A DNA stretch of 64,000 bases from Taibaiella sp. (lineage in GTDB: Bacteria; Bacteroidota; Bacteroidia; Chitinophagales; Chitinophagaceae). The stretch is from assembly GCA_019638495.1 (NCBI GenBank), contig JAHBTQ010000001.1:372001-436000 (forward strand), given 5' to 3'. A program made the translations under genes and the position numbers. The notes beneath the pieces are model-generated. The model did no database searches. It worked only from the letters and a program-made list of their open reading frames with translations, and was not told the origin of the DNA. Positions 27,066 to 35,493 of the stretch are shown piece after piece (positions within the stretch are counted from its first letter, which is position 1; every line of letters begins with the position of its first letter).

Positions 27066-27428
27066 TCATCCCTTGTCCATCATCTTCACCCATTCCTTTA
27101 CCACCGCCACCAGGTCCTTTTTGCGTTTTTCTATATCCTTCATGTCGGCAAATTTGGCAGTGCGCCCCTCCTTGCCGTCTCCCTCCAGCAAACCTGTCTT
27201 ATCATTTATTAGCGCACCTTTATGAAACATGAGACTAACATGCTTTTTAGCGTTCATAAAGTAGGATGCCATATTACCCTTATATATGAAGGTTGGGCTA
27301 CTCCATTTGATGGCTTCCTCTATGCCCGGATCTACACCCAGAATTATCTCCCGCAGCCTTTGAATTTCTGCCGTCATGGGATGGGCCTTCTGCTCCAGGT
27401 ATTTATCTACTTCGGGATTCCTTCTCAT
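27066..27428 (-). CDS. DUF1801 domain-containing protein
   Basis: A 120-residue cytoplasmic protein. The start is set at the ATG opening MRRNPEVDKYLEQ. The features PMTAEIQRLREIILGVDPGIEEAIKWSSPTFIYKG and SLMFHKGALIND are characteristic of DUF1801/YdhG-like small proteins, which have a frataxin-like fold and no firmly assigned activity. The C-terminus is helical and Lys-rich. It appears monocistronic. Confidence 0.8.
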   Translation of the reverse strand: MRRNPEVDKYLEQKAHPMTAEIQRLREIILGVDPGIEEAIKWSSPTFIYKGNMASYFMNAKKHVSLMFHKGALINDKTGLLEGDGKEGRTAKFADMKDIEKRKKDLVAVVKEWVKMMDKG

Positions 27429-27487
27429 AACTGCAATAGTTGTTACAAGGTAAGGCAAGTAGAAGATCAGGACAATAGTATACCATC

Positions 27488-27501
27488 CCCCCTATAGGGG
27501 G
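27488..27501. promoter_or_regulatory. GC-rich palindrome resembling a CsoR/CstR-family operator
   Basis: CCCCC-TATA-GGGGG lies between the divergent genes DUF1801 (27428) and the GEVED protein (27593), in an AT-rich setting. Copper and persulfide sensors of the CsoR family bind similar C-run/G-run palindromes. No such regulator gene is in the window, so this is a resemblance only. Confidence 0.3.
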
Positions 27502-27592
27502 TATTAAGTATGTCTTAGACATTGTTAGCAAGAAATTTTCAATTGTCGTTGTCACCTTTGGCTTTCATCATTCATCCCGAAATTCAACCGAC

Positions 27593-28435
27593 ATGAACCT
27601 AAGATTGATTTACACATCTGCACTCCTTATCACGGGATTTGCCGCCACGGCACAATATTGCATGCTGCCAGGCCGAACACCCTACAGCACCGACCAGCCG
27701 GGCATTACCAATTTTAAACTGAACACTATAGACCGCAACTCGGCTAACGTGGAAAGCATGAGCAAGGTAGTAGTGGTAACCACCGACACCACAGAGCTGG
27801 AACGCGGTAAAACCTATGTGGTTTCACTCACACACTCTCGTGATGCTGTGATATTTCCCACTGCCCGAAACAACATAAGGATATGGGTGGATTATAACAA
27901 CAACAAGAGTTTTGACGATGCCGGAGAAACAGTGATCAGCAAAGACTACAAGGCTTATGGCACATATGTTGATAGCTTCACTGTGCCGATGACGGCGCCG
28001 CTCGGAAAAGTGCGCCTGCGGGCAACCGCCAAAATGAGTTCCGACGCGGGACACTCGATACCCACATCGTGCGACTCACCGGTTGCCGACCCTATAGGCT
28101 ACCATGGCGAAATAGAAGACTATGATGTTCGCATCATAGCGCCCCCATCTGCATCGGTTCTGTCACCAGCGGGAACACCGTCTGCAGCATCGGCATTCCC
28201 TAATCCTACAAACGGTAGCATATCCCTGGTATTTGACAAGGTAACTAATGAGCCTATTACCATCGACATCACAGACATCACGGGGCGGCACCTGGGCAGG
28301 TTATACGAAGGAGCACACAATGCTGCGCTCTACAACTTCAGCATAGAGGATTTCACTTCCAGCACAGGTGTGTATTTGATATGCATACACGAACCCGCCG
28401 GCACGTCCTATATAAGGATTGTAAAAACAGATTGA
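27593..28435 (+). CDS. GEVED-domain secreted protein with type IX sorting domain
   Basis: A 280-residue secreted protein with a signal peptide ending FAATAQ. Residues about 45-180 form a GEVED-type beta-sandwich: VVVTTDTTELERGKTYVV, then IRIWVDYNNNKSFDDAGE and the signature HGEIEDYDV. Residues about 200-280 are a T9SS C-terminal sorting domain (FPNPTNGSISLVF ... TGVYLICIHE ... SYIRIVKTD). It should cross the outer membrane by T9SS. It begins a three-gene operon with two CX4CH cytochrome-type lipoproteins, suggesting these surface proteins work together. Confidence 0.85.
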   Translation: MNLRLIYTSALLITGFAATAQYCMLPGRTPYSTDQPGITNFKLNTIDRNSANVESMSKVVVVTTDTTELERGKTYVVSLTHSRDAVIFPTARNNIRIWVDYNNNKSFDDAGETVISKDYKAYGTYVDSFTVPMTAPLGKVRLRATAKMSSDAGHSIPTSCDSPVADPIGYHGEIEDYDVRIIAPPSASVLSPAGTPSAASAFPNPTNGSISLVFDKVTNEPITIDITDITGRHLGRLYEGAHNAALYNFSIEDFTSSTGVYLICIHEPAGTSYIRIVKTD

Positions 28436-28440
28436 TTGTT

Positions 28441-28782
28441 ATGAAGATATCTGTAACCCTTACGCTACTGGCATTCTACCTCGTAGCTGCATTTTATGCG
28501 TGCAACAAAACGAAGAATGAAGAGTCGAACACATGCAAGTATGCAGCAGACATTAAACCCATAGTTATTAAGTCGTGTGCACATACAGGTTGTCACGGAG
28601 CCGGCTCTGCTATTGCAGACATTACGCAATACTCAGAGCTCAAAAAACGTGCTAAAAACGGTGTGCTGCAAAAGAATGTACTGGAGTTAGGTATCATGCC
28701 CCCAACGGGGCATGATCCTCTCACAACGCAAGAGAAGGACAAACTAAAATGCTGGCTAGATAATGACGCGCCCCAGGACTAG
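28441..28782 (+). CDS. Small CX4CH cytochrome-type lipoprotein
   Basis: A 113-residue lipoprotein with a lipobox ending FYAC (Cys at about 21). The mature part is a small cytochrome-like domain: SCAHTGCHG gives CX4CH haem attachment, LGIMPPTG offers a Met ligand, and LKCWLDNDAP is the usual terminal helix. The ATG at 28441 follows the previous stop by 5 bases. The end overlaps the next gene by 20 bases in another frame, so all three genes are likely translated together. Confidence 0.8.
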   Translation: MKISVTLTLLAFYLVAAFYACNKTKNEESNTCKYAADIKPIVIKSCAHTGCHGAGSAIADITQYSELKKRAKNGVLQKNVLELGIMPPTGHDPLTTQEKDKLKCWLDNDAPQD

Positions 28783-30223
28783 GGCAGTGGTGGCTCTGCT
28801 AATGACAGCAATTGCATGCAAAAAGCCTAAGGACAATAAACAGGCAAGCACGGGCGACAGCAACTATCCGGATACCATCGCAGATATCATCATTTCGAGA
28901 TGCGCTATCAGTGGCTGCCACAACAATGCCAGCGCCATTAATGCCGGAGGGCTTAATCTATCCACATGGCAAGCAATGTTTAGCGGAGCAGGCACAGGAG
29001 CAGTAGTGATACCCTTCAGACCTGACTTCAGCACGCTCTGTTACTACACCAACACAGACTCTACAACCGGGCTGGCGCTACAACCTACGATGCCGTATGG
29101 CGCTGCACCCTTAACTAAAGAGGAATACCAGCGCATACACGACTGGATAGCTGACGGAGCGCCATCGGCAAACGGCCGCATAGCATTCCCCGACAGTAAT
29201 GGCCGACACAAATTCTACGTTACAAACAGGCTATGTGATGTGGTAACGGTTATAGACGCAGCCAGCCGCCTCCAAATGAGGTATGTGAATACGGGTAACG
29301 GGAACAGCGCTAAATTTCCCTACAGCGTAAAAGTATCACCACAAAAGGATTACTGGTATGTCTCTTATTATTCCCGCTCGGGCAACTTATCAAAATATGA
29401 CGGCCTCACAGACGCTCACGTAAACGACATTGACCTGGGAGACGGCACATGGCAGTCTTTTGACATCACGTCTGACGGAAAACACGCATGGGTGGCAGAC
29501 AATAGCAGCCCGGGGAAACTTGCCTACGTGGACCTGGTTGCTGAAAAAGTGATAAAAACTTTCGACTTCGGCGGACAACTTGTTTATCCGTCATCGGTGT
29601 CAGTGACGCAAGACAAGGTATTTCTTACTCCGTCCGCCGGTAACTTCATCTACGAAATCAACATTTCAAACCCGACATCTCCTGAACTGAGCCTACAGCC
29701 AATTGATGGCACCGCTACGGCGCTACCTGCAGGCGGCCTTAGCACGGTGAATACACTCTGCGACAAATCCGGCAACACACTATTTGTGCTTTGCGCTGCT
29801 ACTTCAGATGTTCGCTTCATTGACACGCGAACCGGGCAATTAAGAAACATCGTAAAACTACCCGGCATTCCTGCTTCCCTGGCGCTTTCAGAGAAGCGCG
29901 GACTACTGTTCATCTCTTGCCCCGACGACATGACAACTTTTCCCGGAAACCGAGGTAGCGTGGTAGCGATAGACGTGGCAAATGGTGCGTTGAAAAAATT
30001 GATCAATACCGGCTACCAACCATATGGCATAGCTGTAGATGACGAGTTGGGGATAGTGGCTGTGGCAAACGCTAACATCAGCGCAGATGGCCCTGCATCT
30101 CACCACGAATCGGGTTGCGGAAAAACGAACGGAAATGTTAGTTTCATTAGCACAACAACGCTTGAGCTAACGGACAACAAAAGACTGGAAGTAGCGGTCT
30201 TCCCGTATGCGGTGGGCAACTAA
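28763..30223 (+). CDS. Lipoprotein with CX4CH cytochrome domain and beta-propeller (second copy)
   Basis: A 486-residue lipoprotein (lipobox TAIAC, Cys19) with the same two-part layout as the 6798 gene: a haem domain (SRCAISGCHN, CX4CH; PTMPYGAAPL as Met site; DWIADGAPS) and a YncE-like propeller (VVTVIDAASRLQMRYV, VRFIDTRTGQLRN, YGIAVDDELGIVAVANAN). A His-containing stretch (PASHHESGCG) sits near the end in both copies. The ATG lies inside the previous gene. The 3' end overlaps the convergent GT2 gene by 4 bases, leaving no room for a separate terminator. Confidence 0.8.
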   Translation: MTRPRTRAVVALLMTAIACKKPKDNKQASTGDSNYPDTIADIIISRCAISGCHNNASAINAGGLNLSTWQAMFSGAGTGAVVIPFRPDFSTLCYYTNTDSTTGLALQPTMPYGAAPLTKEEYQRIHDWIADGAPSANGRIAFPDSNGRHKFYVTNRLCDVVTVIDAASRLQMRYVNTGNGNSAKFPYSVKVSPQKDYWYVSYYSRSGNLSKYDGLTDAHVNDIDLGDGTWQSFDITSDGKHAWVADNSSPGKLAYVDLVAEKVIKTFDFGGQLVYPSSVSVTQDKVFLTPSAGNFIYEINISNPTSPELSLQPIDGTATALPAGGLSTVNTLCDKSGNTLFVLCAATSDVRFIDTRTGQLRNIVKLPGIPASLALSEKRGLLFISCPDDMTTFPGNRGSVVAIDVANGALKKLINTGYQPYGIAVDDELGIVAVANANISADGPASHHESGCGKTNGNVSFISTTTLELTDNKRLEVAVFPYAVGN

Positions 30224-30963
30224 TCCCACTTCTTTTTAAAATCGCCGCGGCTAAAGAACTTCTCTATGAGACAATAAAGTACAATGAAAAAATAACGACT
30301 ACCCATCTCCCGTATCTTCAGGTTGCTGGTGCCATGCTTGCGGTTGCGCCATGAGTTAGGGACAACAGCAAAGGTATATCCACGCACTACTGCCTTCAGC
30401 GGCAGCTCCACCGTAAGGTTGAAGTGGGGCGACATGAATGGCTTAAGTCCCTCCATCGTTTTGCGGCTATATAACTTGAAGGCATTAGTGGTATCGCGAT
30501 AACGCATCCTGAATACGATGCTGATCATGCGGTTCACAAAGCGGTTCAGGTACAGCTTGTTCTTCGGGTAATCAAATACCTCACCACCCTTGCCCCAGCG
30601 GTCACCAAATACGCAATCTACCTTTTGCTCTATCATCGTGTTATAGAACTTAACCAGGTCTTTGGGGTCATCGCTCATGTCGGCCATTACGATGGCCACG
30701 CAATCGCCGGAGAAGTTTTCCAGTCCTTTGCGTATCGCATAACCAAACCCATTATGAGGCGGCGGATTGAACACCGTGCGCAACGTAGGTATTGTTTTCT
30801 GCAGCTCAGCAATCACCTCGGCAGTATTGTCCTTTGAGTTGTCGTTTGTAACAAGCAGCTCATGGTCAATATTATTACGCTTCAACTCATCGTGAAACGC
30901 GTTGAGGGTTTCGGGTAGGTTTAGTGCCTCGTTATATGCCGGTATTACTACGCTTAGCTTCAC
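30220..30963 (-). CDS. Family 2 glycosyltransferase (polyprenyl-phosphate sugar transferase-like)
   Basis: A 247-residue GT2 enzyme from a GTG start. The GT-A fold opens SVVIPAYNEALNLPETL; the metal-binding acidic cluster is MADMSDDP, and NPPPHNGFGYAIRKGLE is typical of the dolichol-phosphate mannosyltransferase-like branch. No transmembrane pair is present at the C-terminus. It probably loads a sugar onto a lipid carrier for the membrane transferases of this island. It is the last gene of the minus-strand run with two epimerases. Confidence 0.85.
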   Translation of the reverse strand: MKLSVVIPAYNEALNLPETLNAFHDELKRNNIDHELLVTNDNSKDNTAEVIAELQKTIPTLRTVFNPPPHNGFGYAIRKGLENFSGDCVAIVMADMSDDPKDLVKFYNTMIEQKVDCVFGDRWGKGGEVFDYPKNKLYLNRFVNRMISIVFRMRYRDTTNAFKLYSRKTMEGLKPFMSPHFNLTVELPLKAVVRGYTFAVVPNSWRNRKHGTSNLKIREMGSRYFFIVLYCLIEKFFSRGDFKKKWD

Positions 30964-30970
30964 GTTTCTG

Positions 30971-31008
30971 AGGAATTCGGAATTGGCAATTAGGAATTGG
31001 GATTGTTG
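30971..31008. repeat. AT-rich GGAATT repeat tract
   Basis: Imperfect copies of GGAATT(C/G)G and AGGAATTGGGATTGTT between the epimerase stop and the GT2 start. The tail GGAATTGGGATTGTT recurs exactly at 56741-56755. Confidence 0.55.
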
Positions 31009-31042
31009 TTTATGTAGGTTTTTACTTTTAAGCTTTTACTTT

Positions 31043-32107
31043 TTAAACCCTCGCCTTCATGTTCTCAAATATCTGCTGCATGGTCACTTCAAGGTTATAC
31101 TTGTAGTCCCATTCAGGGTAGTGTTTTTTGAACTTTGACACGTCTGATATGTACCAGATGTGGTCGCCGGACCGGTTGTTGTCCGTATAGCTATAGTTCA
31201 TCTTATTGCCCGTGATCTTCTCGCATATCTCAATTGCCTCTAGCATAGAGCAGTTGGAGAAGCGGCCGCCACCTGCGTTGTAAATTTGTCCACCCGCCTG
31301 TGGATTCTGATAGAAGTGCCAGAACATGTTTACGAGGTCCCACGCATGAATGTTATCACGTACCTGCTTGCCCTTGTAACCGAAGATGGTATAGTGGTCG
31401 CCGGTTATTGCACACTTCATCAGGTAAGAAAGGAAGCCGTGAAGCTGAGCACCTGAGTGCTGAGGGCCCGTAAGGCAACCTCCGCGGAAGATAGCGGTGT
31501 TCATGTCAAAATACTTGCCATATTCCTGCACCATAACGTCCGCAGCCACTTTAGACGCGCCAAACACGGAGTGCTTCGAGTTATCTATGCTCATAGACTC
31601 GTCAATACCATCTTTAAAGTATGGATGTGACTCGTCTATCTCGTACCTCTTCTCCAACTCCACGAGTGGCAGAAAGTTTGGCGTGTCGCCATAAACCTTG
31701 TTGGTAGAAGTGAAAATGAATACCGCCTTGGGGCAGTGCTGGCGCGTCAGTTCGAGGAAGTTGAGCGTGCCGTTTGCGTTGATAGTAAAGTCAGTAATAG
31801 GCTCCTTTGCAGCCCAGTCATGACTAGGTTGTGCTGCCGTGTGCACTACTATTTTTATATCCGTGCCGTATTGCTTGAAGATAGTCTCCAGGCTGGCATA
31901 GTCACGGATATCTACGTTATGCGCTTTGTAGTTAGGGTATTTGCTCTCCAGCACTTCCTTGTTCCATTTGGTAGAGGCGGAGGGGCCAAAGAAATAGGCA
32001 CGCTGGTCATTGTCAATACCAATTACCAGGTCCATCTTGTCAGAAAGAAAGCTCACGCTTTCGCTGCCTATAAGGCCGTTAGAGCCACTTACAATAGCTA
32101 TGTTCAT
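31043..32107 (-). CDS. NAD-dependent epimerase/dehydratase (extended SDR), Phe in place of catalytic Tyr
   Basis: A 354-residue extended short-chain dehydrogenase/reductase with nucleotide motif GSNGLIGS (8-15), an active-site strand [12 protein letters not shown] and NAMDG-type later motifs ([17 protein letters not shown]). It resembles CDP-tyvelose/paratose-type epimerases. The catalytic YxxxK reads VFGASK with Phe182 and Lys186, so the general-base Tyr is missing. I recall the same Phe in close relatives, so it may be a family trait. It lies 3 bases after the 32111 gene and probably acts on the same nucleotide sugar. Confidence 0.8.
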   Translation of the reverse strand: MNIAIVSGSNGLIGSESVSFLSDKMDLVIGIDNDQRAYFFGPSASTKWNKEVLESKYPNYKAHNVDIRDYASLETIFKQYGTDIKIVVHTAAQPSHDWAAKEPITDFTINANGTLNFLELTRQHCPKAVFIFTSTNKVYGDTPNFLPLVELEKRYEIDESHPYFKDGIDESMSIDNSKHSVFGASKVAADVMVQEYGKYFDMNTAIFRGGCLTGPQHSGAQLHGFLSYLMKCAITGDHYTIFGYKGKQVRDNIHAWDLVNMFWHFYQNPQAGGQIYNAGGGRFSNCSMLEAIEICEKITGNKMNYSYTDNNRSGDHIWYISDVSKFKKHYPEWDYKYNLEVTMQQIFENMKARV

Positions 32108-32110
32108 TGC

Positions 32111-33184
32111 TTACGCGTTTAGAATAGGTTTTAGTTGTTGTTCGTTTTTGTGTATCCAGTTAAAGGTGTCCGTGATGATATCCTTTACGTTCCTCTTCGG
32201 AGCCCAGCCTGTCTGTGCCGTGATGCGGGTATTGTCAGTTATATACAACGGAATATCGCCCTTGCGGTTTTCCATAACCGATGACGCACCTACTTTATTG
32301 CCCGTTACCTCTGCACAGATAGCAGTAAGCTCCTGCAAAGACACGCTGGATGCCAGCCCACCACCTGCATTCATGGTGCGGCCGTTTACCACATCAAAGT
32401 TGTGGATCTCATAGTCAACCAGGTCGAACAGGTCGAAGATGTGCAGGGCATCACGCACCTGCTTACCAGTGCCGCCGTACCCAAAATAGGCCACATCGCG
32501 CTGCCAGTAGTGGCGAGCCACCCATAGCGTTATCACGCCCTGGTCCACCTTGCCCATCTGGTGCGGACCTGCTATTACACCACAACGGTTTATCACATAG
32601 TTCACGTCAAAAAATTCACGGAACTCTTCTATCAGCAATTCTGATGCCAGCTTTGTGGTACCATACACCGAACGGGCTTTGTCCAGCGGAAAATCTTCGC
32701 TGATGCCCTTTGCACTGATACCTGGCAGGACCTGCTCAGGCGATATATGAAAGCGGGTTTCGCCTTCCGTGTACTTAATGTTCTCCAGGTGAGGTATTGG
32801 ATAAACGCGGCTGGTAGAAAGGAAAATGAATTTTGCCCCGCTACGTGCTGCCAGCTCCAGGGTATTGATGGTGCCTGAGAGGTTGGTGTTGATGACATAG
32901 CTAAGTTCTGCCCCCATGCCTGCCATTACCGAGGGCTCTGCAGCCGCATCAATGATGTAGTCGAACTTGCGGTTCATTTCCAGGTCTTCCCGGTTGCGGA
33001 TGTCGCCATGCACGAACTCTATGCCGGCAGCCTTCAGCTTAGGCAGGTTCAGCTCAGAGCCACGACGCTTCAGGTTGTCCAGCGTCACGATAGTGTACGA
33101 AGGATACTTTTCTTTCAGCATCAGGGCCATATTGCTGCCCACAAAGCCGCAACCACCGGTTATGAGAATAGATATATTATTCAC
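32111..33184 (-). CDS. NAD-dependent epimerase/dehydratase (extended SDR)
   Basis: A 357-residue extended SDR. The GTG at 33184 is chosen because it places the NAD motif (ITGGCGFVGSN, 8-18) at the N-terminus and has a -7 box just upstream; a longer ATG start would cover that box. The catalytic Tyr174 and Lys178 are intact in SVYGTTK, with LSTSRVYPI as the Ser/Thr strand. It may perform the oxidation, dehydration or epimerisation step that the adjacent SDR, lacking Tyr, does not. The exact sugar is unknown. Confidence 0.85.
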   Translation of the reverse strand: MNNISILITGGCGFVGSNMALMLKEKYPSYTIVTLDNLKRRGSELNLPKLKAAGIEFVHGDIRNREDLEMNRKFDYIIDAAAEPSVMAGMGAELSYVINTNLSGTINTLELAARSGAKFIFLSTSRVYPIPHLENIKYTEGETRFHISPEQVLPGISAKGISEDFPLDKARSVYGTTKLASELLIEEFREFFDVNYVINRCGVIAGPHQMGKVDQGVITLWVARHYWQRDVAYFGYGGTGKQVRDALHIFDLFDLVDYEIHNFDVVNGRTMNAGGGLASSVSLQELTAICAEVTGNKVGASSVMENRKGDIPLYITDNTRITAQTGWAPKRNVKDIITDTFNWIHKNEQQLKPILNA

Positions 33185-33201
33185 GCTTGTTATTTGGCGT
33201 G

Positions 33202-33209
33202 CAAAGTTA
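33202..33209 (-). promoter_or_regulatory. -7 element (TAACTTTG) for the epimerase-GT2 operon
   Basis: A full TAnnTTTG match on the minus strand, 17 bases before the GTG start at 33184. It would drive 32111, 31043 and possibly 30220. Confidence 0.45.
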
Positions 33210-33261
33210 GGATAAATAGTGGAAGGAAAATATATAGCTATTCGCCGGGTGGTCACCAAGC

Positions 33262-34509
33262 TTATCTACCGATCCGGTGGCGCTCTATGCAGTAAATTCC
33301 TTCAGCACAGCAGCGCTCAGCGATGGTCTTTGCAATTTCTTTATCTGGATAGTCATAATCTGTACTCCGTATGATGTCGGACACTTTGGCAAAATCTTTC
33401 AAGCCGTATTCAAAGCTGGGAATATAATTAAGCACGCCGATCACAGCCGTAATCATAGCAAACCTCGTTGCCTTTTCACTTCTTATCTTTTTTAGAGCAA
33501 AAATGAAAATAAGCACGGCCATGTAGTGCGGGTAAATAAGGTATCGGCTCGGAGGCAAGTCACCCAGCGAGGAACGGTATACAGAAGTCAGTACCATTGT
33601 TGCCATTACAAACCCGAACATGCTTATAAAGAAGCCATCTTCTTTATCAATTCTCATATATTTCCGCACTGGAAAAACCACGAGCGAGACAATAAATAGT
33701 ATTGCACCCAAAACTACTTTTAGCGCATGGTCAGGGCAATGTATATGACCGCTGAACAGCCGAAAAAAATAGGCGGCCATGTTTACGTAGTGTGAAGAAG
33801 GCTGCGCCTTGATAGACGCATTATAATTCATAAAGTATAGCGGAGAAAAGATCAGTGTCACAATCAGGCTCAATATAACCCTTGGCCTGCTGCGCTCTAT
33901 CATGCAAAAGAGAACGACAAATGCTGATCCTATGATTCCGTTTCCGCTGGAGAAAATGCAAATTACCTGGGCTAACAATGCCGGGATTAGCGACCAGTAG
34001 GACCGTTGAGCATAGAAAAAAATACATGTGGAGAAAAGAAAAAGTATGCCATAGTTCTGCATGCTTGCCATCGCAAAATGCGCATTTTCCCAATTGCTAA
34101 GGTCGAACAGAAAAAGAGCTGCCACAAAAGACAGTATGGCCCATGACTGCGGGAAGTACCTTCTTATGAAATATACAAGTATCAGGTAAGTAGTCAGCAA
34201 CTGCAAATTTCCTACCAGAACTATCGTGCGGAAGTTAATTTCACCGGGCAACATTTCATAAAAGGTATAAAAGAGCCTTGAAGACAAAATCCTGTGCTCT
34301 CCATGCTGAGCAAGCAACATTTGGGCTTTGCCTATGCCATGTCCCAGCTTAAAATAGTGAAGAAAATCCAGAATCGCCGCATAGTCGTCCATGGTTGGGA
34401 GGTTCAGCGCGTAGACATACAGCACGGCAAAGTACAGGGCAATCGGTAAAAGGCACATTCCAACCTTGATAGAAATGTAGCCTTTCGAATCAAAAATTTG
34501 CCTTAACAT
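33262..34509 (-). CDS. Polytopic membrane protein with DD and HxEHR motifs (GT-C-like), copy 1
   Basis: A 415-residue protein with about ten transmembrane helices. After helix 1 it reads LPTMDDYAAILDF, an Asp pair in the first outer loop as in GT-C glycosyltransferases. It then has AQHGEHRILSSRL, LPGEINFRTIVLVGNLQLL, FDLSNWENAH and PPSRYLIYPHY. All these blocks recur in the same order in the protein at 35494, so the two are paralogues. The C-terminus is short and Cys-rich (ERCCAEGIYCIERHR). Transfer of a sugar from a polyprenyl-phosphate donor is inferred only from the DD motif, topology and neighbourhood. Confidence 0.65.
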   Translation of the reverse strand: MLRQIFDSKGYISIKVGMCLLPIALYFAVLYVYALNLPTMDDYAAILDFLHYFKLGHGIGKAQMLLAQHGEHRILSSRLFYTFYEMLPGEINFRTIVLVGNLQLLTTYLILVYFIRRYFPQSWAILSFVAALFLFDLSNWENAHFAMASMQNYGILFLFSTCIFFYAQRSYWSLIPALLAQVICIFSSGNGIIGSAFVVLFCMIERSRPRVILSLIVTLIFSPLYFMNYNASIKAQPSSHYVNMAAYFFRLFSGHIHCPDHALKVVLGAILFIVSLVVFPVRKYMRIDKEDGFFISMFGFVMATMVLTSVYRSSLGDLPPSRYLIYPHYMAVLIFIFALKKIRSEKATRFAMITAVIGVLNYIPSFEYGLKDFAKVSDIIRSTDYDYPDKEIAKTIAERCCAEGIYCIERHRIGR

Positions 34510-34677
34510 TTCTTATATAATCCCGATTGCAGGTAGACGTGAAGAAAATTAAACCTTGACAATTTTTGAACAGGCTTTTTAGATACACCCGATCTCTACT
34601 ATTGCCCCGGTGTATGATCTCCAATTAAATTTAGAAAAACGTTCCTCAGCTAGGTTCAGATGTTTTCGTCAAAATAC

Positions 34678-35394
34678 CTATGCCTTCTTTTCATAAATCA
34701 CTTCATCAAAATCACCAAAGCCATGACTTATCCTAACAGCGACTTCAAAGCCATAAGAGCGTAAGAACTCTGCAATCGTCTTTTCATCAGTCCTGTTAGT
34801 ATACATGTCATCATTATGCTGTTCAAGCTGAATGTAGTCGACATCTACATCTATATCGCCAAATAGCCCTTGTAGACATTTATATTCATGACCTTCTGTA
34901 TCTATCTTCAGCACGTCAACCTTGCCTATCTTTTTCGCTTTGAGAAAATCGCTAAGTTTCACAACATCTACTTCATATGTCTTGCGTACGATGTTCTCCG
35001 GGGCAACTCCTAGAACACGCGACTTGATTTTCAAGTATTCCGAATCGTAGTTAAGTTCTTCAAATGTGGAGGTCTCATCGGTTACGGTCTCTTTGAAGAT
35101 GAGCCGACCGCTTTTATCACTTATACCGCAGTTAGTGATTATCACATTCTTATTACGCGCATATTTTTTTATGAGAAACTCATAAAGATCATGATTAGGC
35201 TCAAATCCATAAATGACGGGATTCTTATAGCATTTTAGAAAAAAATCTATTGTTTGTCCTTTATTTGACCCTACGTCAAGAATTAAAGGGGACTTTTTCG
35301 CAATTTTCCTCTTATAAAATCGCTTCAATTTCGGGAAAAACAGCAATAACTCATTCAGATGAAGAAGGCGGGATATTATTTTTACTCTCAACAT
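34678..35394 (-). CDS. FkbM family methyltransferase
   Basis: A 238-residue SAM-dependent methyltransferase. Motif I is ILDVGSNKGQTIDFF, followed by YGFEPNHDLYEFL, and FkbM-type VDVLKIDTEGHEYKCLQG near residue 160. The ATG at 35394 is preferred; an earlier start would add a positively charged stretch without homology features. FkbM enzymes O-methylate sugars or polyketides. The gene lies between the two paralogous GT-C-like membrane genes, so methylation of an envelope sugar is the likely role. Codon choice is AT-rich like its neighbours. Confidence 0.85.
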   Translation of the reverse strand: MLRVKIISRLLHLNELLLFFPKLKRFYKRKIAKKSPLILDVGSNKGQTIDFFLKCYKNPVIYGFEPNHDLYEFLIKKYARNKNVIITNCGISDKSGRLIFKETVTDETSTFEELNYDSEYLKIKSRVLGVAPENIVRKTYEVDVVKLSDFLKAKKIGKVDVLKIDTEGHEYKCLQGLFGDIDVDVDYIQLEQHNDDMYTNRTDEKTIAEFLRSYGFEVAVRISHGFGDFDEVIYEKKA

Positions 35395-35493
35395 AGTGGG
35401 ACACCGGTGCCAAAAAGCGCTTCTTCTGGCAAAATATAAACGCAATGAAAACGCAAATGTAGAACATTTTTTTCATGCCTAATTTAAAGTTAG

